This document shows positions 21,936-31,370 of a stretch of DNA of 64,000 nucleotides, in pieces. Made by a program: the position numbers and the translations under genes. Below the pieces are notes generated by a model. The model was not told where the DNA came from. It made no database searches and saw only the letters and a program-made list of their open reading frames with translations. This DNA is from Branchiostoma lanceolatum (taxonomy: Eukaryota > Chordata > Leptocardii > Amphioxiformes > Branchiostomatidae): positions 18,481,501 through 18,545,500 of the forward strand of contig NC_089726.1 in assembly GCF_035083965.1 (NCBI RefSeq). The letters run 5' to 3'. The first letter of the stretch is position 1; the number at the start of each line of letters is the position of its first letter.

Positions 21936-22731
21936 GACCCCGTTCACACTCATTTTTTTCAATCGCGATTGAAGTATAATCGCGATTGTTCGATCCGATC
22001 GCGATTGAACGCAAAGAAACTTTTGCGTTCACACTGCTTTTCGCCAAGTGGATTAAAGTACGCCGTGATCCGATTGCGATTGAAGCACGATTGAAGCATG
22101 CTATCGGCGATCATCTGGTAAATGTTGTTGTTGTCCTTGTTGTCCTTGTTTTGTGTCTATTTTTCCGCTAGACATTGTCACTTGGTGCGGTAAATGTCCC
22201 TCTTTCGGTGACATTTCCCCAGTTTGGCCTGCACCTCCTCACTCCCCCAGATTGCGATGAGGACCCTGGTCTCCTCATCGCGCCATCTGCCACCAGCTGA
22301 AGTTGCTGACGGAGTTTTATTCTTCTTCTTGGGCATTGTTGACGATGAAAAGTTGTTGTTGTTGTTGTTGTAAAAGATCGATCTGACGTGCGGATTGGGT
22401 TTGTTTTCCCGCGCGATGCGAACTATGACCCCACGTACCCGCATGTATGACCTCCCACCCCCGGAACCAGCCGAAATCTCCGCCGATCGCGATGGAATGA
22501 ATCGTAGTTGTGTTCACACTCAAAATTTGATAGGATTGGATTGGATCCGATCGCGATTAATCCCATCAAACTACCTCCGGAGGTAGTTACAATCCAATCG
22601 CGATTGGATCGTTTTGGATCGTTCCAATCGCGAATGGGAGCGTTCACACTGAAAAAATCAATCGCGATCGGATCGATTCAATCGCGATTATACTTCAATC
22701 GCGATTGAAAAAAATGAGTGTGAACGGGGTC
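21936..22731. mobile_element. Harbinger-like DNA transposon derivative, 796 bp
   Basis: Perfect outer inverted repeats start GACCCCGTTCACACTCATTT and continue with many ATCGCGATTG boxes on both sides. The flanking 3-bp duplication is TCA (21933-21935 and 22732-22734). The homologous flank of copy 3 (about 35355-35385) has an empty site. A short Myb/SANT-like coding piece inside supports PIF/Harbinger, whose usual 3-bp target is TWA, so TCA is slightly atypical. Confidence 0.7.
22178..22336 (-). CDS. truncated Myb/SANT-like DNA-binding protein of the Harbinger-like element
   Basis: The 52-codon frame starts with a basic MPKKKNK stretch and then has GRWRDEETRVLIAIWG, the first helix of a Myb/SANT-like domain as found in the accessory protein of PIF/Harbinger elements. 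It stops after KRDIYRTK, far short of the usual length, so it is a remnant. The frame is open further upstream with poly-Asn codons, but the Met before the basic stretch is the better start. Confidence 0.5.
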   Translation of the reverse strand: MPKKKNKTPSATSAGGRWRDEETRVLIAIWGSEEVQAKLGKCHRKRDIYRTK

Positions 22732-22739
22732 TCAGTTAC

Positions 22740-23292
22740 ACAATACCGCAGAGGTTGAACCTACTCTCAAGGCAGAGCTGGAGGTACCTGGTTGGTGGGG
22801 GAGTAAAATTTGTGACTATTTGATTGTGATTATATACCCCGATTTCTTTCCAATACCGCCGGCCCCACTAACCGGCGGAAAGAAATCGGGGCATATCATG
22901 TCTATGATGAGAAATCTTCCCCACCAGCCTCTGCTTGGAGGGGAGTTTAGCCTGAGGCAAATGGGCGCATCACTTTCAACGCGGAGGCCAAACTCAGTTT
23001 TCACGCAAAACACACGACTTCTTTTACAAAATTGATAGACTTTTTCAACTATATCAGCATCTAATTTCAGTTTGAAGCAGATCATGAGCGATTTGAACTC
23101 AGTCCTGGACCCTCGCAGCCTTTCGCCATATTTTTACCGTGCACTAACCCCGGTCGCGGAAGAATAGGAGTGTGCACCGTCAACAGCGATCACTGTGGCT
23201 GTTTTCACAATGGCGCTGCCAGCGTGAATGTGTGAGTGGCAGTGCTGTCTATAGTTTTAAGGTCTTCATTGTGGAATCATCCAGTACCCAAA
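22740..23292. promoter_or_regulatory. proximal 5' flank of TPR copy 2
   Basis: It is shared with about 35375-36079 upstream of copy 3 (for example CACCAGCCTCTGCTTGG against CACCAACCTCTGCTTGG). A small inverted repeat of CCGATTTCTTTCC and GGAAAGAAATCGGG flanks CCGCCGG (22840-22892). A five-codon uORF (ATG at 23210, TGA at 23225-23227) is conserved at 35990-36007 upstream of copy 3. Confidence 0.45.
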
Positions 23293-24461
23293 ATGTTGCG
23301 AGTCTGTCAGAAGCTTCGCGCAGTGGACGCCAAGAGTAAGAGACTCGGACTAGTGCGTACGGAGACAGACTACCTCCGTGCCCTGCTGGACGCCATGGCG
23401 GACATGGACAGGTATGCGGAAGTGGAGGTGCTCAAAAGTCTCGGCGACGTGAATTTGGAAAAGGGAAGACTCGACAAGAACCCAGAAAAGTTCGACATGG
23501 CCATGGTGCTGTACAGGACCGCACTGCTCCGGTGTGAGGACGCAGATGTGGGAGAAAGTCTAGAATATCGCTACCACTATGCAGAGAAATTAAGGTTAGG
23601 GAAGCAATTTACAGCTACAAGTAGTTATGAGCCACTTACTAGCGACAAGAAAATGTCTTCGCAGGCTAGAGTAGTAGAGAAGTTTCTACACCTGGACCGA
23701 AGATTAAATGTTGGTGACAACAAGGAGTCTTTACTGATTGAATATACCAAGTTAGTGGTAGAAGGGATCGTGAACGATGACAATATGTTAGAGACGGAAG
23801 CGATTAAGAGTCTCGGTGACGTGTTCCTGAAAAGAGGAACAGAAACCAGAGACGCGCCATGTTTGACTAAGGCCACTGCTCTGTACAACACTGCACTGGG
23901 ACGGTGTGAGGGGTTCCAGGGCACAGTGGCACTCATTCACCGCTTACTGTACACCGCAAGAATCAGACAAGAAACGAAGACGAGTGGAAATAAGGTGAAC
24001 ATTCTTATTTTATCTATTTTATGGCATGTGATGAAAACAAGTATGGAAATGTTAGGGGTTGAGTTGTTGAAAAGGAAGAACAGCAATTGTTCCACAAATT
24101 GGGGTATATAACTATTTAAACTACAAAGTACTATAATTTACGTAGAAGCGATTCAATTTTCTTAATGCCAGTTGATATATATATATATATGGTCGGACTT
24201 CTGATTACATTACCTCAAGTCATGTCTTCCGCAGACGCGTTTTGTTTATGTTTTTATAACTGTCGGTGCAAAAGATCCTACGTTGACGAAAGATAAAACA
24301 AAATTGTTTTGTTCTACCTTAAGCATGTGTTGAAAGAAACCTTTAGTCCCTTGTCATGTGGTTTGCTATCAAAGGATAGCTTTCGATGTTTTTTCCCATC
24401 TGACTGTTATTGTTGAAGGGTCCAAAGCGCAGACTACAGCAACAACAGGGTTATGTTACAC

Positions 24462-24481
24462 GGGACTTTCCGATGACGTCA
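24462..24481 (+). promoter_or_regulatory. NF-kB-like plus CRE composite site, intron 1 of copy 2
   Basis: GGGACTTTCC at 24462-24471 and TGACGTCA at 24474-24481 have the same two-base spacing as in copies 1 and 3. The upstream E-box of the other copies is lost here. Confidence 0.6.
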
Positions 24482-24867
24482 CCCAACGCTGATGTCATCG
24501 GTGCCTCAAAGGATCAACAGACTATGTAAGCACAGGAGTGGTAATGTTTTATTGTCGCTAGCGTTAACAGGTGAAGTCTACATAAACGCTGGGCGAGAAA
24601 AATAGATGGAAAGTTCCATTAATTGATTCGGGACGGAACGTTTCAATCTTTTAAAACATATAAATGATTAGATAACTTGCCATTTCCGAGGTTATAGAGT
24701 AATTTTGAGTCAGACAGCGATTTGTTCTTTCTTAGATTTTGATGTACCGCGACAACATTTAGGTTGTGTAACGCCTGAGCGACTTACGCTAGAGCCACCA
24801 AACTTGGTAACTTTTTCAAAAATTCATTTCAAAAATTCATTTCAAAATTTTTGCTTATAGTCTTATA

Positions 24868-25257
24868 CGAGGGTGGTACAAAAACAAACGCAATTTCAAT
24901 CATAGCAGATTCATTTTTGTATGAAATGAGTTGAAATTTGGCACGAATGTTAGGAGTTCAGAAATGAAATTTGGCATGTAAGTTGTAGAGACATGTATCA
25001 TCATACAGATGTAATCTAAGCTTCTTACAGTAATTCTAAATGGGTCATGTCTGACTTATCTTTCCCTCCGACAAGCTTCCAGTGGTGTGGTCAAGTTGAA
25101 GTCAACTCAGTCGTTGGTAAAAAAGTGAAAAATACAGTGACATACTTCAGTCTCAAGAAGAGATGTTTCTCTACATTTGTGCCAAATTCTAATTCTCATT
25201 TCATACAAAAATGAATCTGCCATGATAGAAATTGCGTTTGCTTTTGTAGCACCCTCG
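24868..25257. mobile_element. Tc1/mariner-type MITE, about 390 bp, in intron 1 of copy 2
   Basis: The inverted ends are CGAGGGTGGTACAAAAACAA and the complement of TTGCTTTTGTAGCACCCTCG, with TA on both sides as expected for Tc1/mariner targets. Inverted similarity continues outward (GCTTATAGTCTTATA against TATAAGACTGTAAGC), so the element may be slightly longer. No ORF of note. Copies 1 and 3 lack it. Confidence 0.6.
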
Positions 25258-25392
25258 TACATTAGCGCTAATGTATAAGACTGTAAGCAAAAGAAGCCCT
25301 CCAACAGTCGCCGCGGCTAACGTATAATCAGCTTATCATTGCATGAATTTTGTCATTACTTTGAATTTTTCTTTTAAATTCAAGGCAATTTT

Positions 25393-25528
25393 AGTCCAAT
25401 TTCATTGTGTTTTGGCGTTATATGTTGAAACGATATGTTTTAAGAAAGTCCAAATGGCCGCCATCTTGAATTTTTCTAAATCACATTTTTTCAACATATA
25501 AAGCCAAAACGCAATGAAATTGCATCTG
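25393..25528. repeat. short hairpin-forming inverted repeat
   Basis: TTTCATTGTGTTTTGGCGTT and ATATGTTGAAA on the left pair with TTCAACATAT and AAGCCAAAACGCAATGAAA on the right, around about 50 bases. This is probably a small MITE inside intron 1 of copy 2. Confidence 0.5.
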
Positions 25529-25699
25529 ATACCATTGATAGTTTTGTGTCTATGGCCTATTGTATAACCCACATATGGTAACTCTCCTCTTAACATCACA
25601 AACCCACACATTACAGAAAAAGTGGGATCGTGTTCGTCCATTGTCTCGGAAAAAGAAGTCGAACCCAATATTAAAGCTAAAACTTAGTGTCAGTAGTTA

Positions 25700-25815
25700 A
25701 GACTAGAGTAGTCACATTTTATACTGTTCATCATTGTCTGTCCGTCCTCTCCGTGTTACATGTACATGTACTTGCAATAAGCCTACGGGCAGGAACTTGC
25801 AATAAACTTTATAAA
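25700..25815. repeat. dispersed repeat tail
   Basis: It resembles 43435-43545 (GACTAGAATAGTCACATATT, CGGGCAAGAACTTGCAATAA). Both end in AACTTGCAATAAACTTT, as the 3' end of a retroposed element might. Confidence 0.45.
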
Positions 25816-26709
25816 GACCTGTAACACGATATCCTCGTCCCTTCAGGACTTACAAGGAGTACCTGACTAAAGGGGACCGCGCGCTGGCTGATGGGAAACT
25901 GGACGTGGCAGAACAGAACTTTGCGTCTGGCCTGAGATTGATTCACAGTACGTCATTTCATTGTCACTTTTTTGCCCATCTTCTTCTTCGATTATGTCAA
26001 TGGGCTTTTTTTCAATTAAAAAAGATGACATGGTATCCTAATAGAAACTTAGATCATTACATTGACAGTGGCATTTGTAAAGTGAATATTTCTAATTTTT
26101 AATGATTATTATCTAAGCAATACAATTTTAGAAATTCTTGATTCATCGTATATTCGTCCTTAGGTCTACCTTTGATATATATTTTCTTATGAAAAAAAAC
26201 ATTGCAATAGACATTTCCTTACTAAGGAGCCTGGTTCATGCAATAATCGAAAATAAAACTTCGGTCTGCCCATTTGTAAACTAATATACATTTGATGTGC
26301 ATACAGATCCTAACAAACCTGATCGATGTAAAGAGGCCGAATGTCTCTGCAGACTGGGTGACGTCTACGTCCAGCGTGGGAAGAGAACAAAAGAAGGTAG
26401 GAAGTTCACACAGGCAGCAGCTCTGTACAACGCAGCCATGGCCAGAACAGACAGAAACAAACACAGTGTGACGAAAAGACTACAGGCGATAGAGCAATGG
26501 TTTCTCCGTTACACGGCAAATGTGGAAACAAAACCTGTTCTTTCTGATTCGACACAACGCCATCAGAAGCGATTACAAGAGATGCGTACGCGCGCTAAGT
26601 CACAACTAGACACCATCAATGAGCAACACAACCCTTACCAATACGACGAGGATGATCCAGTCATGATAACCGTCGAGGCGGAGCGAGCTGAAGCAGTCAA
26701 GGCTTTATT

Positions 26710-26711
26710 CC
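26710..26711 (+). other. 11-bp deletion site in TPR copy 2
   Basis: Copies 1 and 3 have AAGAACATCGC between the matching flanks TTTATTC and CAAGGATAG. Copy 2 joins them directly, which shifts the frame and brings a TAG into it immediately. Confidence 0.85.
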
Positions 26712-29700
26712 AAGGATAGACAGGTGTTTATCGAGGACCTTGTTGATGAATGTATCGCCATACTCGGTCCTCCTCCATGTAAGTACGCCTTCATCGGGTT
26801 AGGCTCACAGGCAACAGAACTGGTCACACCCTACTCTGACCTGGAGTTCGCCATTCTGATTGAGAATGGGAAAGACAATGACGTCATACGGCGGTACTTC
26901 ATCAACCTCACACACTACCTCCATCTGAAAGTCATCAACCTCGGAGAGACAATTCTCCCATCAATGGCCATTCCGTCACTGAACGATTTTCCAGAGAAAG
27001 ACTGGTTCTTCGACTCCGTCACACCTCGTGGATTTGCCTTCGACGGCTTCATGCCATGGGCTAGTAAGACTCCATTTGGAAGAGACCAGACGAAGACCAA
27101 ACCTCCCGTCAGCCTTATACAGACCCCTGCCGAAATGGCAAGGTTTCAGCGGCTAGACATTTCTCTGGCAGAAGGGTATCACCTGTCAGACATCCTCAGA
27201 CGAGTTGTTTTCCTAACAGGGGAAGAGGCTCTTGTGACCGAGTATATGACAAAACTCAGGGGAATCATCACGGGTGAACTTCTCTCGTGTTTTCGGTCCC
27301 GTCTGTCTGCTACGCAAATCTTGTGGGAGAATAGGAAGCAGTTTGATACCCTCCGGCCTACCGGACAGCTGTTGAATGTCAAGAAAGACATTTACCGATT
27401 TCCAGGCATAGCAATTGAAGTACTAGCTCTGTGCTTCCAGATCATCTTCGCTAGCACGTGGGATGTGATAGATGAATTAAAGGAAACGGGAAAGATCAAT
27501 GAAGAGAATGCCACCCACCTTACACTACTGACCAGCATCTCGGCAGAGCTCCGGTTGAGAACATACCTGGCCAACGGGGGTCAACAAGACAGTATGTCCC
27601 CTCTTCTTCAAATGAAATACCAGTCAAAACCGCAAGAGTTGTCAGACACTACCCTGAGCTCAGTATTCCACGTTCCAAACATTCAAGTTCTTTTTAGATA
27701 CTACTGCAGGGCAATCCCTTTGAAGAAATGTATACCAGGTTGTTTGCAGGACCAACCGAAAAGTGCATTGAAAACTACAATCATCGATACCTCCCATGAA
27801 TGTACAGGTCAAATATGTAGAGAACTACTTCTGTTTAATAGAACCAAACTCCATATGGAAGCAGCATTAAAAGATGTCGGTAGCGACAATATTAAACGTG
27901 TGGAAATACTTCACAGGTTGGGAAGCCAGTGGGCCTTCTTTGATGATTGTAAAACAGGAATTAGTATGCATGAAGAATCACTGAAGGTGTTTAGAAATAT
28001 TTATGGAGACAACACGGCACATCCGCACATTGCCGGGTCACTAAACAACCTTGGATTGTCTTGGAGTAATCTCGGTGATCACAAGAAAGCCATCAGCTAC
28101 TACAAACAGTCATTAACGATGAGGAAAACTATCTATGGAGACAACACGGCACATCCGGATGTTGCCGAGTCACTAAACACCCTGGGATCGTCTTGGAATG
28201 GTCTCGGTGATCACAAGAAAGCCATCAGCTACTACGAACAGTCACTAACGATGAGGAAAACTATGTATGGAAACAACACGGCACATCCGGACATTGCTGC
28301 GTCACTGAACAATCCTGGATCGTCTTGGAATGGTTTCGGTGATCACAAGAAAGCAATCAGCTACTACGAACAGTCACTAAAGATGATGAAAACTATCTAT
28401 GGACACAACACGGCACATCCGCACATTGCCGGGTCACTAAACAACCTGGGATTGTCTTGGCGTAATCTCGGTGATCACAAGAAAGCCATCAGCTACTACG
28501 AACAGTCACTAACGATGAGGAAAACTAGCTATGGAGACAACACGGCACATCCGGATATTGCCGAGTAATTAAACTCCGTGGGATCGTCTTGGAGTGATCT
28601 CGGTGGTCACAAGAAAGCCATCAGCTACTACGAACAGTCACTAACGATGAGGAAAACTATCTATGGAAACAACACGGCACAACCGGACATTGCTGCGTCA
28701 CTGAACAATCTTGGATCGTCTTGGAATGGTCTAGGTGATCACAAGAAAGCAATCAGCTACTACGAACAGTCACTAACAATGATGAAAACTATCTATGGAC
28801 ACAACGCGGCACATCCGCACATTGCCGGGTCACTAAACAACCTGGGATCGTCTTGGAGGGATCTCGGTGATCACAAGAAAGCCATCAGCTACTACGAACA
28901 GTCACTAACGATGGAGAAAACTATCCATGAAGACATCACGGCACATCCGGGTATTGCCGCGTCCCTAAACAATCTTGGGACGTCTTGGAGTCGCCTCGGT
29001 GATCACAAAAAAGCAATCAGCTACTTTGAACAGTCACTAACGATGCGAAAAATTATCCATGAAGACAACAAGGCACATCGGGACGTTGCCGCGTCACTAA
29101 ACAACATTGGAATGTCTTGGAATTATCTCGGTGATCACAAGAAAGCAATCAGCTACTTCGAACAGTCTCTATCGATGATGAAAACTATCTATGGAGACAA
29201 CACGGCACACCCGGATGTTGCCGGGTCAATAAACAACATTGGATCGTCTTGGAGTGATCTCGGTGATCACGAAAAAGCGATCAGCTACTACGACCAGTCA
29301 CTAAAGATACGAAAAGTAATCTATGGAGACAACACGGCACATCCGGACATTGCCGCGTCCCTAAACAATGTTGGATCGTCTTGGAGTCGCCTCGGTGATC
29401 ACAAGAAAGCAATCAGCTACTACGAACGGTCACTAACGATGATCAAAACCATCTATGGAGACAACACGGCACATCCGGGCACTGTCACGATACTTAACAA
29501 CCTGCATTTAGCATGGATCAAACTTGGTGATTATCAAACGGCGATGGAGTACAAGCAACAATCACAAAGTATGGAGAGGGCCATTAATGCCTTAGGCCAT
29601 TTATAACTCTATAGGAACTTTTTTAAATTGGGTTGTGGATGAGTATTGTTATTGAATGGTGAAAATGTGACAACATATTTCAGGCACTAAATGAAATGAT

Positions 29701-29997
29701 ATTATAAAAATCAATGTTCATGTGGTATACTCCAGATATTGTTTTCGCTACTTTCGATACTGATACCAGACGCATGTATCCCATACATAATAGAAAGAAC
29801 AACTGTACGTCAACTTCTTCTATTTGAAACCATGCTGTTAGTATTTCGAGTTATGGCTATGTTTCTAATTTCAATGATACCATATTTCTTTTTTTGCACT
29901 TTGTTTTATGACCTACTCGTCTGCCATGGTGTACGTCTCAAAAATGTCTAAACAAAACAACGTCAGGTATCGTACACGTGTTAAATGGTAATTAACA

Positions 29998-30660
29998 CGC
30001 TGCCATATGCATATCAATGATGACGTTGGGAGTGATCAAACGTAACTTGTGGGCATGCCCATCAAAGGTAAAATAAGTTGCGTACACGTCACTAGTAAGA
30101 CCAAACCTAGAATACGTCGCAACTGTATGGGATCCATATACTAAGAAAGGCAAAGATAAACTGGAGAGGGTACTAGTAAGACCAAACCTAGAATACGTCG
30201 CAACAGTATGGGATCCATATACTAAGAAAGGCAAAGATAAATTGGAGAGGGTACAGAACCAAGCAGACAGATTCTGCACGAACAACTACGACAGGGGTCA
30301 CCAAAATGAAAACAGATCTGCAGTGGATGTCACCTGAAGAGAGAAGAAAAATGTCGAGACTATGCATGATGTACAAAATGACTAATAAACTCGTGGACGT
30401 ATCGACTAATAAGTAGCTAATACCAGTACAGAAAAGGACAAGAAATAGTCATGCCTTTAAGTATCAGACTTTAATATCAACCTAGGATTGATGTGTTCAA
30501 AAATTCCAAGAACGATCATAAAGTGGAACTCGTTGCCATCAAGTGACCGTAGAAGCATCCTCATTAGATACCTTTAAACAATGCTTGCAATTAGATATGC
30601 GAAGGTTAGACGTGACAGGTCGTTTAGTGTAATATAACCAGCTGCTTCCGCGCTGCGTGT
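29998..30660 (+). mobile_element. 5'-truncated LINE remnant (copy 2 flank)
   Basis: The broken frame encodes the C-terminal RT region of a jockey/CR1-like LINE (TLGVIKRNL, VRPNLEYVATVWDPYTKKGK, RVQNQA.RFCTNNYD). It carries an 81-bp tandem duplication (30091-30171 and 30172-30252) that the sister copy at 42040 lacks. Confidence 0.65.
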
Positions 30661-30723
30661 CTGCGAAACTGGTGTGTTACGCCCGAATTAGTGACCTTTA
30701 ATATGTTTCATTATGAACATGAA

Positions 30724-30995
30724 CCTTCAGCAATTCTAGGGCCTGAAAATTGGATTTTGAAAGTCAATCTATTTAGTCATTTGTATACGTGATTGATTGA
30801 AGCAACATCCATGATGTAAAACTATGACGTTGTTGTGATGTGAGAACTCACTGAAAATCGTTGCCAGGGTTTTTGTAGGTTTGCGCGGTTTTAAAATGCT
30901 CAAAGTGTAGGTATTACGCAAATGAGCTAAACAGTGTTAGTAAATATCACTACCATGAAGATTTTTCTATTTCCATTTTTGGGCCCTAATTTTGC
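30724..30995. mobile_element. MITE copy (GCAATATTAGGGCC family)
   Basis: It matches 56208-56560 in inverted orientation and about 42655-42815 in part, with ends resembling CAGCAATTCTAGGGCC and GGGCCCTAATTTTGCTT. No coding sequence. Confidence 0.5.
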
Positions 30996-31370
30996 TTAAA
31001 AGTGAGAACTGTGTGAGATGGATGGGAGAGACTGAGTTGGAGTGAAGTGTCTCAAGCCAAGTAGTTGAAACAATGTGAAGTGTATTTGAAGTTGAAAGAA
31101 TCACCAACATGTATATGACACTTTTGGTACTAAGTTGTAAGCAAGGAGCAAATGTTACGTATTTTCTTTATCCTCCTTAGTATCATAAAGCTCATCATAA
31201 GTTACCACTTTCGCAAACATGTAGTATCGTCTTAATAAAACAGAGTTTCAAACTTGTGAGCTGCCTTGTGTGAATTAAATGACTTAACTGTGTGTTTGTA
31301 AGTACTACGTAGTTGGCATAATCATTTAATGGTTTACATATTAACCTTTGATAGCGTTATCAGTGCTTTT

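Larger units (their letters stand above)
23293..29606 (+). pseudogene. GlnD/DUF294-like nucleotidyltransferase-TPR gene (copy 2), disrupted
   Basis: The exon structure is like copies 1 and 3 (23293-23994, 25857-25947, 26307-29606), except that exon 1 reads five residues further (TSGNK) before its donor. Two lesions break it. Between 26710 and 26711 an 11-bp deletion, relative to copies 1 and 3, puts a TAG in frame just before the catalytic motif. At 28566-28568 a TAA replaces the TCA of a TPR unit. Between and after the lesions the frame is well preserved, including GLGSQATELVTPYSDLEFAI and about 12 TPR units, so inactivation is recent. A shortened N-terminal product could still be made; otherwise this is an ordinary decaying duplicate. 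Confidence 0.85.
29607..31370. repeat. 3' flank of TPR copy 2, duplicated after copy 3
   Basis: No gene was seen. Most of the stretch (29607-31370) is matched in order by about 41610-43010. It contains a LINE remnant and a MITE copy listed separately. Confidence 0.7.
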
